Assembly (NCBI GenBank): GCA_035715725.1 | Contig: DASTKT010000096.1 | Span: 1 to 64,000, forward strand | Direction: 5' to 3' | Length of the DNA stretch: 64,000 nt | Source: JADGGV01 sp035715725 | Lineage (GTDB): Bacteria > Gemmatimonadota > Gemmatimonadetes > Longimicrobiales > RSA9 | Shown: positions 51,258-61,142 of the stretch, piece by piece | How the letters are laid out: every line of letters starts with the position of its first letter | How positions within the stretch are numbered: the first letter of the stretch is position 1 | Position numbers and translations under genes: made by a program | Notes under the pieces: generated by a model | What the model saw: only the letters and a program-made list of their open reading frames with translations | Databases searched by the model: none | What the model was told of the DNA's origin: nothing

Positions 51258-52508
51258 TCAGCCCGGGCCCGCCGCCCCCTCGTTCCGGACGAGCAGCGGC
51301 AGGGCGAGCGCCGCGACGAGGGCCAGGCCCGCCCCCGTCAGGAACGCGGCCTCCGGGCCGAGATGCTGCCAGATCTCGCCGAACAGCAGGCTCGCCGGCA
51401 GCGCCGCTATTCCCACGGCGAAGTGGTACGCGCCAAACGCCGTGCCCCGCGCTTCGGCCGGCGCGAGCCGCACGACGAGAAGCTTCTCCGGCGCCTCCGT
51501 CAGCCCGAAGTAGAGGCCGTAGAAGAGGAACAGCGCCCACGCCTGCCACGCTTCCGCGGCGAACGCGAAAGCCGCGTAGGTCGCCGCGTACGCCAGCCAG
51601 CCGCCGACGATCGCCCGGCGCGGCCCCACCCGGTCCGCCAGGTTCCCGCCCACCACGCTCCAGACCATCTTGCTCACGTGGAAGGCCGCCCAGAGGATCG
51701 GGATCAGGGCCATGGCGACGCCGAGCTGCTGCGCGCGGAGCAGCAGGAACGCGTCCGACGCGTTCCCCAGCGTGAAGAGCACGACGACCGCCATGTAGCG
51801 GCGGAACGTGCCACCGAGGTCGCGGATGCCGGCCTTCGCGGCCGGCGCGGCGCGCCGGTCCGCCGGCGGCGCCGCGCGCGGCTCCGGCGTCGAGCCGGGT
51901 TTCGCGCCGGCCGCGAGCGCCGGACTCTCCCGGACGCGCCATGCGAGGAGCGCGACGGCCACCAGGCCGGGGAGCGCCGCCAGCGCGAAGACCAGCCGCA
52001 GGCGCCCCGGTAGGAGGAGCAGCAGCGCCGACGCGAGCAGCGGCCCGACGACGGCGCCGGCATGGTCCGCCGCGCGGTGGATCCCGAACGCTGCTCCGCG
52101 CCTCGCCGGCACGACCGACTCGGCCAGCAGCGCATCCCGCGGCGCCGTGCGCACGCCCTTCCCGACCCGGTCCGCGAAGCGGATGATCAGTACCTGCCAC
52201 GCCGCGCGTGCCACCGCGATGAACGGCCGGGCCAGCGTCGCGATGGTGTAGCCCCACACCGCGAGCGCCTTGCGCTTCCCCACCCGGTCCGAGATCCAGC
52301 CGCTGGCGAGCTTGACGAGGCTCGCCGTCGCCTCGGCGACGCCCTCGATCAACCCGAGGAACGCCGGGCCGGCGCCGAGCTGGAGGATGAACGCGGGGAG
52401 CAGCGGATAGATCATCTCGCTGGCGGCGTCGTTCAGGAACGAAACGACGCTGAGCCACAGGACGTTGCCGCGCAGCAGCTCGCGGCTCGGGGAGCGGTTC
52501 GCGGCCAT
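51258..52508 (-). CDS. MFS transporter
   Basis: 416 residues with about 11-12 helices in two halves separated by a Pro/Ala/Arg-rich loop (about 195-225). The MFS signature between helices 2 and 3 reads SGWISDRVGKRKALAVWGY, repeated as GGNLADRVGPRRAIVGGW in the second half. It begins FLNDAASEMIYPLLPAFI, a start shared with YfcJ-like exporters. The substrate is unknown. The ATG at 52508 is preferred over the frame start at 52580. Confidence 0.9.
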   Translation of the reverse strand: MAANRSPSRELLRGNVLWLSVVSFLNDAASEMIYPLLPAFILQLGAGPAFLGLIEGVAEATASLVKLASGWISDRVGKRKALAVWGYTIATLARPFIAVARAAWQVLIIRFADRVGKGVRTAPRDALLAESVVPARRGAAFGIHRAADHAGAVVGPLLASALLLLLPGRLRLVFALAALPGLVAVALLAWRVRESPALAAGAKPGSTPEPRAAPPADRRAAPAAKAGIRDLGGTFRRYMAVVVLFTLGNASDAFLLLRAQQLGVAMALIPILWAAFHVSKMVWSVVGGNLADRVGPRRAIVGGWLAYAATYAAFAFAAEAWQAWALFLFYGLYFGLTEAPEKLLVVRLAPAEARGTAFGAYHFAVGIAALPASLLFGEIWQHLGPEAAFLTGAGLALVAALALPLLVRNEGAAGPG

Positions 52509-52685
52509 CAGCGCGAAGGTGGCGCGGGGGTGTGGAGCGGGCGACCTTCGGATGGGGGCAAATGGCTGATTTGTAAGCACTTCGGGCCAGCGTCAACCGG
52601 GCGCGATACTTGCCACTCTCGCCTTCCGCCGGGAGCGGGCAGGACGCCCGAGCCCGCTGGTGCGGCCGCGGATCCGGGAGGAGCT

Positions 52686-53135
52686 ATGCGGCGGTTGACG
52701 ATAGAGGCGGTGGTGGCGGTCATGGCGCTGGCTCTGCCCGGAACGATACGGGCGCAGGCCCCGTCTGACGAGATCCCGGTCTGCCGGGCGACGTTGAATG
52801 GCACGGAGCTGACGACCCTGGTCCAATTTCGCGACGGTTACACGGTCGAAGGGCCGTGGCACGTGACGACGCCGCAAGCGGCGTCGCTCGAGGACGGCGG
52901 AGCGGGGATCGCGTTCGGCGCCACGCTCGACCGGATCGTGGAGGTCGATCCGGTGAGCGGGAAGCGGGAGGCGACGCCGTTTCCGAGCCCTCTCGAGGTC
53001 ACGTTCGAGGGTCACGACCGCGACGAGCTCATCTCGCGTGCGGCGCAGGTCTGGTGCCTGAGCGTCTGGAAGGCACGGCAGGAGTCGCCGAAACCGGTGC
53101 TGAGCGACCGCTCCCTGTCGAAGACCACGCTGTAG
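52686..53135 (+). CDS. Small secreted protein, unknown function
   Basis: 149 residues with a clear signal peptide (MRRLTIEAVVAVMALALPGTIRAQA) and GGGAGGAG before the ATG. The mature part has two Cys (IPVCRATL, QVWCLSVW) that could pair. No family is recognised. It stands alone between the divergent MFS gene and the GMC gene. Confidence 0.7.
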   Translation: MRRLTIEAVVAVMALALPGTIRAQAPSDEIPVCRATLNGTELTTLVQFRDGYTVEGPWHVTTPQAASLEDGGAGIAFGATLDRIVEVDPVSGKREATPFPSPLEVTFEGHDRDELISRAAQVWCLSVWKARQESPKPVLSDRSLSKTTL

Positions 53136-53238
53136 CGCGCGAGGAGCGGGGATAGTAGGCGAACGAGGAAGGGCGGGGTAGAGGTGGGGCGCCCCGGGGC
53201 CGCTGTCGGCGGTCCCGGGGCGCCACTACTTTGGGCCC

Positions 53239-55269
53239 ATGTCCTCAACTTCTGGGCTGAGCGCGCGGGCCCGCCGCGTTCTCCTGGCCGCGGCCGAGGC
53301 GCTGGCGGGCGGGCCGGCCGGGGAGGAGGTCGCCCGGGCGGCGGAGGCGTTGGTCCGGCGGCTGCCCGCGGCGGACCGGCGCCAGCTGGGCGTGCTCCTC
53401 GAGGCGGTCCGGCTGGCGCCGCTGGCGCACGGCCGGCTCGCGACGTTCCCGGCGTTGTCGCCGGCGGACCGGGAGGTGGTGCTCCGGAGTTGGGCGGAGA
53501 GCGCCGTCCCCATGTTGAGGCAGGGCGCAACGGCGCTGCGCGCGCTGGCACTGCTGGCGTACTACGGGCGCGAGGAGGAGGGCGCGGAGCTCGGCTACGA
53601 CGGGCCGTGGCTGGGGCGGGTGCCCGTGGCGGTGCTGCCGGCGCCGCCGCTGAGCCCGGCGGGCGTGGCGGGGCGGCCGATGCCGGCGGGACGCGGGCGG
53701 GGTGGCGCCGAGGCTGCGCCGGGGGGCCCTGCTCCGGCGCGGGCCGGCCTGGCGGCCGGCGTGCACGCCGCCGGGCGGTACCCGGCGGATCTGCGGCTGC
53801 GCGCCGAGGTGTGCGTCATCGGCACGGGCGCCGGCGGCGCGGCGGCGCTGGCGCGCCTGGCCGGCGCGCGCGACGTCGTCGCCGTTGAGGCCGGTTCACA
53901 TGCGCAGGCCCGCGACTTCACGCAGCGCGAGCTGGAGATGCTCGCGCTGCTGTACCAGGAGGCGGGGCTCCGGGCCACGGCCGACAAGGCCATCGGCATC
54001 CTTCAGGGGCGGGGCGTGGGCGGCTCGACGCTGCACAACACGGGGCTCGTCTACCCGACGCCGCGCGGGATCGCCGAGCGGTGGCGCCGGGAGCACGGCT
54101 TGCCACTGGACGACGCCGACCTCGAGCGGCGCACGGCGGCCGTGCTCGAGACGCTCGCGGCCGTGCCGATCCCCGAGGCGCGCATCAACCCGAACAACGC
54201 GGTGGTGCGCCGCGGCGCGGAGGCGCTCGGCTGGCGCTACCGCGTGCCGCTCCACAACCGCGTGGAGTGCTCCGGCTGCGGCTACTGCATGCTGGGGTGC
54301 GCGTACAACCGGAAGAGCAACGCGTCGCTGACGTACCTGCCGCGGGCCGTCGCGGCGGGCGCGCGCGTGCTGGCGGATGCGCGGGCGGTGCGCATCGAGG
54401 GCCGTGCCGGCGCGCGCCGGGTGGTGTGCGAGCGGCTGGACGGCGCGGGAAAGGTCGTCGGGCGGGCGGTCGTCGAGGCGCCCGTCGTGGTCGTGGCCGC
54501 CGGAGCGCTGGACACACCGGCGCTGCTGCGGCGGAGCAGGCTCGGCAACGGCCGCGTCGGCCGCGGGCTGCGGCTGCACCCCGCGGCGCTCGTGCACGCG
54601 GAGTTCGCCGAGCCGATCGAGGCCTGGCGCGGGCTGCCGCAGTCGGTGCTCGTCGAGGAGTTCGCGTCGTTCATGGACGATGGCTACGGCGGCTTCATCT
54701 TCATCCCGAGCGCCGGGAACTGGCCGGGGCTGACGGCCGTGGCGGCCGCGGGAATGGGCGAGGCGCACCGGCGCCTGATGCGCCAGTTGCCGCGCATCGC
54801 CGCGGCGGCGGTGCTGTTGCACGACGAGACGGAGGGGCGCGTCCGCGCCGCCGCCGACGGACGTCCGCTCGCCGAGTACTGGCCCGGCCGGCCCGATCTG
54901 GCGGAGCTGCGGCGGGGCATCGAGGCGCTCGCCCGGCTGTACCTCGCCGCGGGCGCCGAGCGGGTGCACCTGCCGTTCGCCGCGGCGGCGCCGGTCGCCT
55001 CCGAGGCCGAGCTGCGCGCCGAGCTGTCGCGGCGCGTGGCCGCGCCGCACCGGCTGACGCTCAACTCCGTGCACCCGCAGGGGAGCTGCGCGCTGGGTGT
55101 GGACCCGCACCGCAGCGCGACGGATCCGTACGGCGAGGTCCGGGGGGCGCCCGGCGTGTTCGTGGCGGACGCGTCGCTCTTCCCGACCTCGGTGGGTGTG
55201 CCGCCGCAGGTCTCCATCATGATGCTGGCGGACGCGGTGGCCGAACGGGTGCTGGAGTCCGGCTCGTGA
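53239..55269 (+). CDS. GMC-family oxidoreductase with N-terminal helical domain
   Basis: 676 residues. Residues about 10-125 are helical and resemble the gluconate 2-dehydrogenase subunit 3 domain. The flavin domain starts VCVIGTGAGGAAALARL (about 193). A tight Cys set CSGCGYCMLGC (344, 347, 350, 354) follows, as in long-chain alcohol oxidase-type GMC enzymes, and could hold a cluster or disulfides. The C-terminus has the family end LNSVHPQGSCALG and VADASLFPTSVGVPPQ. The substrate is probably an alcohol or sterol-like compound. Its stop overlaps the next gene (GTGA). Confidence 0.88.
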   Translation: MSSTSGLSARARRVLLAAAEALAGGPAGEEVARAAEALVRRLPAADRRQLGVLLEAVRLAPLAHGRLATFPALSPADREVVLRSWAESAVPMLRQGATALRALALLAYYGREEEGAELGYDGPWLGRVPVAVLPAPPLSPAGVAGRPMPAGRGRGGAEAAPGGPAPARAGLAAGVHAAGRYPADLRLRAEVCVIGTGAGGAAALARLAGARDVVAVEAGSHAQARDFTQRELEMLALLYQEAGLRATADKAIGILQGRGVGGSTLHNTGLVYPTPRGIAERWRREHGLPLDDADLERRTAAVLETLAAVPIPEARINPNNAVVRRGAEALGWRYRVPLHNRVECSGCGYCMLGCAYNRKSNASLTYLPRAVAAGARVLADARAVRIEGRAGARRVVCERLDGAGKVVGRAVVEAPVVVVAAGALDTPALLRRSRLGNGRVGRGLRLHPAALVHAEFAEPIEAWRGLPQSVLVEEFASFMDDGYGGFIFIPSAGNWPGLTAVAAAGMGEAHRRLMRQLPRIAAAAVLLHDETEGRVRAAADGRPLAEYWPGRPDLAELRRGIEALARLYLAAGAERVHLPFAAAAPVASEAELRAELSRRVAAPHRLTLNSVHPQGSCALGVDPHRSATDPYGEVRGAPGVFVADASLFPTSVGVPPQVSIMMLADAVAERVLESGS

Positions 55270-56315
55270 GCGGCGGCTCGGCGCTGTTCCGGCGGTTCCC
55301 CCGCCTGGAGGGGCGGATCGCGTGGACGCCGCTCGGCCGCTTCCCCACGCCGGTGCAGGAGCTTCCGGTCGGCGGCGGCCATGCCTGGATCAAGCGGGAC
55401 GACCTCTCCGGCGAGGAGTACGGCGGCAACAAGGTGCGCAAGCTGGAGTTCCTGCTGGCCGATGCGCGCCAGGCCGGCGCCTCGCGGCTGGTCACGGCCG
55501 GCGCCATGGGCTCGCACCACGCGCTGGCCACCGCCGTCTACGCGCGGCGGCTCGGCCTCGAGGCGACGCTCGTGCTCTTCCCCCAGCCGCTGACGCCGCA
55601 CGCGCGGCGGGTGCTCCTCACGGACGTCGCCCTGGGCGCGGAGCTGCGCTTCACCCGGCGGATGGAGTTCGTCCCCGGCGCGCTGCTCGCCGCGCGCTGG
55701 GCGCACCGGCGGGAGGGCGCCTACGCCGTGGCGCCCGGCGGCTCCGACGCGCGGGGCACGCTGGGCTACGTCGCCGCGGCGCTCGAGCTGGCGGAGCAGG
55801 TGGCGGCCGGGGAGGCGCCGCGGCCGGAGGTGGTGCACGTCGCCGCCGGCACGCTGGGGACGGCGGCCGGGCTCGCGATCGGGCTCGCGCTGGCCGGCCT
55901 GGACACCACGGTCGCGGCGACGCGCATCACCGGGCGCATCGTGACGAACGAGCGGACGCTGGCCCGGCTCGTCCGCGGCGCGCTCGCGCTGCTCGAGCCG
56001 GGCGGCGTGCGGCTGGATCCGGCCGAAGCGCTCCGCCGCGTCGAGCTCCGCCACGGCCAGATCGGCGCCGGCTACGGGCAGGAAACGGAGGCGGGCCGCC
56101 GGGCGACGTCGCTCTTCGAGGAGGTCGGGCTCCGCCTCGACCCGACGTACACGGCCAAGGCCGCGGCGGAACTCCTGGCGGACCCACCCGGGCCGGAGCG
56201 GCCCACGCTCTTCTGGCACACGCTGAGCGCGACGGAGCCGGCGCTCCGGGCGCCGGAGGCGGAGCTCGAGGCGCGGCTCCCGGAACCGTTCCGCCGCTGG
56301 CTCCGCGGCGACTGA
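55266..56315 (+). CDS. PLP enzyme of the ACC deaminase/D-cysteine desulfhydrase family
   Basis: 349 residues. PLP-binding Lys56 lies in EYGGNKVRKLEFLLADA, and the phosphate-binding blocks AGAMGSHHALATAVYA and GTLGTAAGLAIGLALAG follow. Members deaminate 1-aminocyclopropane-1-carboxylate or remove sulfide from D-cysteine; the two cannot be told apart here. The GTG start overlaps the GMC stop, so the pair is co-translated. Confidence 0.87.
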   Translation: MSGGSALFRRFPRLEGRIAWTPLGRFPTPVQELPVGGGHAWIKRDDLSGEEYGGNKVRKLEFLLADARQAGASRLVTAGAMGSHHALATAVYARRLGLEATLVLFPQPLTPHARRVLLTDVALGAELRFTRRMEFVPGALLAARWAHRREGAYAVAPGGSDARGTLGYVAAALELAEQVAAGEAPRPEVVHVAAGTLGTAAGLAIGLALAGLDTTVAATRITGRIVTNERTLARLVRGALALLEPGGVRLDPAEALRRVELRHGQIGAGYGQETEAGRRATSLFEEVGLRLDPTYTAKAAAELLADPPGPERPTLFWHTLSATEPALRAPEAELEARLPEPFRRWLRGD

Positions 56316-56458
56316 GCCTTCCCCGGATGGCCGGATACTTGCGGCCGGCCGATGCCCGAAAACTCCCGGCGCGCGCGCGGCCGCCGCTCCCTCCGGACGG
56401 GAGCCTCGGCCGCGTTCGCGTGCCCGGACGGCTCGCCCCGCATCGACGGAGTCGGACC

Positions 56459-58687
56459 ATGTCTCTGCCGCTGGCCCCTCGGCTCGCGCTGGGATTGGCG
56501 CTGGTGGTGGCGGGGGGGTGCGCCTCCCGCGCGCCGCGGCCGCAGGCGCCGCAACCCGCCGCGGCGGTCGCCGCGCCGCCGGAGCTGCAGCCGCCGCCCG
56601 AGGTGGTCCGCCTGGCCCAGAAGCTGAAGCCCACCGGGCTGGAGCTCGGGACCATGTGGACGTTCGAGGACCCGCCGCTGGCCTACTGGCAGAAGCGGTA
56701 CGGCTTCCAGGCGACGCCGCAGTGGCTCGAGCACGTGCGCCTCTCGTCCGTCCGCTTCGCCAACTACTGCTCGGCCTCGTTCGTCTCGCCCGCCGGGCTG
56801 GTCATGACGAACCACCACTGTGGGCGCGAGTGCATCGAGGCGCAGTCGACGCCCGGTCACGACTACGTCGAGAGCGGCTTCTACGCCGCGACTCGGGCGG
56901 AGGAGCGGGTCTGTCCGGGCGTCTACCTCGACCAGCTCGTCTCCATCCAGGACGTGACGCAGCGCGTGGCCGGCGCCGCGGCGGCCGGCGCGTCCGACGC
57001 CGCGCGGGCCGCCGCCGTCGACTCGGCGTCGGCGCGGATCCAGCGCGAATGCGAGCAGCAGACGAAGCTCGTCTGCCAGGTCGTGCCGCTCTACCACGGC
57101 GGGCAGTACCACCTGTACCGCTACAAGCGATTCCAGCCGGTGAAGCTCGTCTTCGCGCCGGAGCTGCAGGCGGGGTTCTTCGGCGGCGACCCAGACAACT
57201 TCACGTACCCCCGCTACGCGCTCGACGTGACGTTCGTCCGGGCGTACGAGGCGGACGGGACGACGCCGGTGAACACGACCAACTACTTCCAGTGGGATGC
57301 GGGCGGTCCGACCGATGGCGAGCTGGTGTTCACCGTCGGTAACCCGGCGAGCACGAGCCGGCTGATCACGGTGGCGCAACTGATGTACGAGCGGGCCTAC
57401 CGGCACCCATTCTACATCGCGTACCTCGAGGCGCAGCGGCGCTACCTGCAGGAGATGGCGCGGCGGAACCCACAGACGGCCCAGAAGGTCCGGCAGGACC
57501 TGTTCGAGGTGGAAAACAGCCTGAAGGCGTACCGCGGCGAGATGGCCGGGCTGCTGGACACGCTGCTGCTGGCGCGGAAGGTGGCGTGGCAGACGGACTT
57601 CGAGCGGCGGCTGAACGCGGATACGCTGCTCCGGGCGCGCTTCGGGGACGTGTTCCGCCAGATGGCGGACCTCCAGGCGCAGAAGCTGAGGCTCAGCCCG
57701 GAGCTGAACCTGAGCAACCCGAACCTCTTCCCCGAGCCGCACGTACAGGTGGCGGCGACGCTCGTCCGGCTCGTCCACGAGCGCTCGCTCCCCGAGGCCC
57801 AGCGCTCGGCGGAGTTCCAGAACGGCAAGCTCCAGCAGCTCACGACGCAACTCGAGGGCGACCTGCCGCTGGACACCGCGCTCAGCCGGGGGCTGCTCGC
57901 GGCGCGCCTGCGCCTGATGCAGCAATTCCTCCCGCCGGACGACCCGCTGCTGCGCCAGGCGATCGCGGCGGGCGAGGCGCCGGACGCCGCGGCCCGGCGG
58001 CTGGTCGCGTCGACGCGCGTCGGCGATACCGCGTTCCGGCGTGCCCTGCTGCAGGCGGGCCAGCCGGCCGTGGACACCACCAGCGACCCGCTGATCCGGC
58101 TCGTGCGCGCGATGTTCGCGAACGCGCGCTCGCTCCAGCCGCGCTGGGACTCGCTCGCGGCGCGCCAGGAGGTGCTGAACGCGCGGCTAGCGCAGGCGCT
58201 CTTCGCCGCCTACGGCACGTCGGTGCCGCCGGACGCGACGTTCACGCCGCGCATCAGCGACGGCCTGGTCCGCGGCTACCCGTACAACGGCACGCTGGCT
58301 CCGCCGGTGACGACGATCTACGGGCTGTACGCCCGCTCTGCGGAGTTCGGCAACCGGATGCCGTTCACGCTGCCGACGAGTTTCGCGCAGCAGCGCGCCG
58401 CGGTCGACCTGGGGAAGGCGCTGAACCTGGTCTCCACGAACGACATCAGCGGCGGGAACAGCGGCAGCCCGCTCGTCGACCACGACGGCCGCGTCGTCGG
58501 GCTGGTCTTCGACAGCAACATCGAGGCGCTGCCGCACCAGTTCCTCTTCGGCTCGGAGAGCGGGCGCACCGTCGCCGTGCACACGGCGGGGATCGGCGAG
58601 GCGCTCCGGAGCGTGTACCACGCCGACGCGTTGCTCCGCGAGCTGCTCGGCCAGCCGCCGGCGCCGGCGGCGGCGCCGCCCCGCTGA
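56459..58687 (+). CDS. S46-family dipeptidyl peptidase lipoprotein
   Basis: 742 residues, DPP7/DPP11 length. The lipoprotein signal ends in VVAGGC (Cys21). The serine peptidase parts show LVMTNHHCGRE (catalytic His about 120), DNFTYPRYALDVTF in the region of the catalytic Asp, and GGNSGSP with the nucleophile Ser668. Such enzymes remove dipeptides from the N-terminus of peptides in the periplasm or at the cell surface. The gene stands after a 143-base gap. An M20 dipeptidase follows, fitting a peptide-degradation pair. Confidence 0.93.
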   Translation: MSLPLAPRLALGLALVVAGGCASRAPRPQAPQPAAAVAAPPELQPPPEVVRLAQKLKPTGLELGTMWTFEDPPLAYWQKRYGFQATPQWLEHVRLSSVRFANYCSASFVSPAGLVMTNHHCGRECIEAQSTPGHDYVESGFYAATRAEERVCPGVYLDQLVSIQDVTQRVAGAAAAGASDAARAAAVDSASARIQRECEQQTKLVCQVVPLYHGGQYHLYRYKRFQPVKLVFAPELQAGFFGGDPDNFTYPRYALDVTFVRAYEADGTTPVNTTNYFQWDAGGPTDGELVFTVGNPASTSRLITVAQLMYERAYRHPFYIAYLEAQRRYLQEMARRNPQTAQKVRQDLFEVENSLKAYRGEMAGLLDTLLLARKVAWQTDFERRLNADTLLRARFGDVFRQMADLQAQKLRLSPELNLSNPNLFPEPHVQVAATLVRLVHERSLPEAQRSAEFQNGKLQQLTTQLEGDLPLDTALSRGLLAARLRLMQQFLPPDDPLLRQAIAAGEAPDAAARRLVASTRVGDTAFRRALLQAGQPAVDTTSDPLIRLVRAMFANARSLQPRWDSLAARQEVLNARLAQALFAAYGTSVPPDATFTPRISDGLVRGYPYNGTLAPPVTTIYGLYARSAEFGNRMPFTLPTSFAQQRAAVDLGKALNLVSTNDISGGNSGSPLVDHDGRVVGLVFDSNIEALPHQFLFGSESGRTVAVHTAGIGEALRSVYHADALLRELLGQPPAPAAAPPR

Positions 58688-58779
58688 CTTGACGGGACCG
58701 GGAGCGCACCGGAGGTTACGCGACTCGCCCCGTTCTGCGGGGCGCCGGGCACCACCTGGACGATCGCGCAGGGGGGAGC

Positions 58780-60150
58780 GTGGACACCGATCGGATCGAC
58801 GTGTACATCGACGAGCACCTCCCCCGCTTCCGGGAGGAGCTCTTCGACTTCCTGCGCATTCCGAGCGTGAGCGCGCGCAGCGAGAGCAAGGCGGACGTGC
58901 GCCGCGCCGCCGGCTGGCTGGCGGAGCGGATGCGCGAGGCGGGCCTCGAAGTCTCGATCGAGGAGACCGCCGGTCACCCCGTCGTGCTCGGGGAGTGGCG
59001 GGGCGCCGGCGCGGATGCGCCGACCGTGCTGATCTACGGGCACTACGACGTGCAGCCGGCCGAGCCGCTGGAGCTGTGGACGTCGCCACCGTTCGAGCCG
59101 ACGATCCGCGACGGCCGGATCTACGCCCGCGGCTCCGTCGACGACAAGGGGCAGCTCTACCTGCACGTGAAGGCCATCGAGGCGCACATGCGGACGGCCG
59201 GGCGGCTCCCGGTGAATGTCGTGGTCGTCGCGGAGGGGGAGGAGGAGGTCGGGAGCGAGAACCTGGTGCCCTTCCTCGAGGCGAACGCGGGGAGGCTCCG
59301 CGGCGACGCGATCATCGTCTCCGACACGACGATGGTGGGGCCCGGCATCCCCACCATCGGTGCCTCGCTCCGCGGGATCGCCTACTTCCAGATCGACGTA
59401 CAGGGTCCCGCGCAGGACCTGCACTCCGGCGCGTACGGCGGCGCGGTGATGAATCCGGCGACGGCGCTCGCGCGGATCATCGCCAGCTTCCACGACGCGG
59501 ACGGGCGGGTGCAGATCGCCGGCTTCTACGACGCGGTGCGGCCGCCGGAGGAGATGCGCGAGCAGATTGCGCGGGTACCGTTCAGCGAGGCGGCGTTCCG
59601 CGAGGAGACCGGGAGCCCGGCGCTGTTCGGCGAGAAGGGTTTCGGCACCCTGGAGCGGATCTGGGTGCGGCCGACCTGCGAGGTCAACGGGCTGCTCTCC
59701 GGCTACACGGGCGAAGGCTCGAAGACGGTCCTCCCGTCGAAGTCGATGGCGAAGGTGAGCTGCCGGCTCGTCCCCGACCAGGACCCGGATCGCATCGCGG
59801 CGCTGTTCATCGAGCACGTCCATCGCGTCGCGCCGGAGGGCGTCACCGTGGAGGTCCGCGAGCTGCACGGCGGCAAGCCCTGGCGCGCGCGGCTCGAGGG
59901 CTCGTTGCACGAAGCGGGCGCCCGCGCGCTCGAGCACGCGTTCGGCAAGCCGCCGGTGCTGGCGGGGGAGGGTGGGTCGATCCCCATCGTCTCGGATTTC
60001 GAGCGCGTGCTGGGCGCGCCGGTCCTGCTCATGGGCTTCGGGCTCCCCGGCGAGAACGCCCATGCGCCGGACGAGTGGATGAGCGTCGAGAACTTCGAGA
60101 AGGGCACGCACGCGGCCGCGGCGCTGCTCTCGGAGCTGGCAGGGCGCTGA
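58780..60150 (+). CDS. M20-family dipeptidase
   Basis: 456 residues. The metal ligands are readable: YGHYDVQP (His88, with Asp90), GSVDDKGQ (Asp121), AEGEEEVGS (Glu154/155, catalytic and metal), and a final His in ENFEKGTHAAA. The length and motifs fit carnosinase/Xaa-His-like dipeptidases acting in the cytosol. The GTG start follows GGGGAG. It probably finishes the breakdown of dipeptides released by the S46 peptidase. Confidence 0.93.
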   Translation: MDTDRIDVYIDEHLPRFREELFDFLRIPSVSARSESKADVRRAAGWLAERMREAGLEVSIEETAGHPVVLGEWRGAGADAPTVLIYGHYDVQPAEPLELWTSPPFEPTIRDGRIYARGSVDDKGQLYLHVKAIEAHMRTAGRLPVNVVVVAEGEEEVGSENLVPFLEANAGRLRGDAIIVSDTTMVGPGIPTIGASLRGIAYFQIDVQGPAQDLHSGAYGGAVMNPATALARIIASFHDADGRVQIAGFYDAVRPPEEMREQIARVPFSEAAFREETGSPALFGEKGFGTLERIWVRPTCEVNGLLSGYTGEGSKTVLPSKSMAKVSCRLVPDQDPDRIAALFIEHVHRVAPEGVTVEVRELHGGKPWRARLEGSLHEAGARALEHAFGKPPVLAGEGGSIPIVSDFERVLGAPVLLMGFGLPGENAHAPDEWMSVENFEKGTHAAAALLSELAGR

Positions 60151-60174
60151 GCGTCGTGACCGGGTCGGAACGCA

Positions 60175-60210
60175 GAGGCGCCCGGCTACCGCGCGGTGGC
60201 CGGGCGCCTC
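60175..60210. terminator. Bidirectional terminator hairpin
   Basis: GAGGCGCCCGGC pairs with GCCGGGCGCCTC, and the loop itself contains the palindrome ACCGCGCGGT. It lies between the convergent M20 dipeptidase and lytic transglycosylase genes. Confidence 0.7.
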
Positions 60211-60227
60211 GTTCGACGCGTACCGCG

Positions 60228-60950
60228 TCAGCGGGCGAGCACGTGCAGCGGCTTCGTGCGCGCCGCCTGCATCTCCCGGTCGATCTGCTGGCGCAGCCGC
60301 GCGATCCGGTCCGGGTAGACGTGGCAGTTCGGGGTGTTCGTGCCGCGGACGCAGCCGTTGTAGCCCAGGAGCGCCCGGCGCTCGTCGCCGCGCGCCGTAC
60401 GCATGTACCAGGCGAGCAGGCTCGTGCCGGTGCAGAGGTTGTCGTCGATGTCGTAGAGGTTGCGGCCGCACCCCTCCCACCGGCCGGCCCAGGCCGGCAT
60501 GATCTGCATCAGGCCGCGGGCGCCCACGGAGCTCGTCGCGCGCGGGTTGCCCTCGCTCTCCAGCAGCAGCACGGAAGCGACGGTGGCCGGATCCAGGTTC
60601 TTGCGCGCCGCGTGCTCCACGAGCGGCCACGCCATCCGGCGCGCGACGTCATCCGGCACGCCACGGCGCCGGAGCACCTGCTCGACCGGCGCCACGTGGT
60701 TGCGGTAGAGGGAGACGTAGGCCACCGTCTTCTGGCCATCCCGACGGATGGCACCCATGGTGCGGGTCAGCGCCTCGATCTGGATCCGCGGGACATGCTG
60801 GATGGGCCGCCGGCCGTGAGCGGACATGTCGGCGGGGAGCGTGAGCGCGCCGGTCGTCGCCTTCCCCAGGCCGAAGCCGAGGAAGAGCAGGACCGGAGCG
60901 GCGAGCGGGACGATGCGGGCGCGGCGCAGGAGATACTCAAGCTCCGCCAT
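60228..60950 (-). CDS. Lytic transglycosylase (SLT fold), paralogue
   Basis: 240 residues. A membrane anchor lies at about 12-33 (VPLAAPVLLFLGFGLGK). The SLT domain has its catalytic Glu in VLLLESEGNPRATS and the motif SVGARGLMQIMPAW. Four Cys, including the pair in YNGCVRGTNTPNC, match those of the paralogue at 19174. It cleaves peptidoglycan strands. AAGGGAACG precedes the ATG at 60950; the longer frame to 61061 lacks such a signal. Confidence 0.9.
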   Translation of the reverse strand: MAELEYLLRRARIVPLAAPVLLFLGFGLGKATTGALTLPADMSAHGRRPIQHVPRIQIEALTRTMGAIRRDGQKTVAYVSLYRNHVAPVEQVLRRRGVPDDVARRMAWPLVEHAARKNLDPATVASVLLLESEGNPRATSSVGARGLMQIMPAWAGRWEGCGRNLYDIDDNLCTGTSLLAWYMRTARGDERRALLGYNGCVRGTNTPNCHVYPDRIARLRQQIDREMQAARTKPLHVLAR

Positions 60951-61142
60951 CGTTCCCTTGCGGGGCGCCGCGCCTTCGCGGTGCGGTTTCGATCGTTTCA
61001 TTTTGTTGATCGGTCGAACCGGGGAGGAGCGAATTTGCAGCCACCGACGCCCGTTGCGCAAGCCGCCGCGAGCGGATGCGCGTTTGCGTCGACGTAAATG
61101 GTAGACGATCGGGGCGCGCCCCGGTCACGCGGGAGGGCGAAA

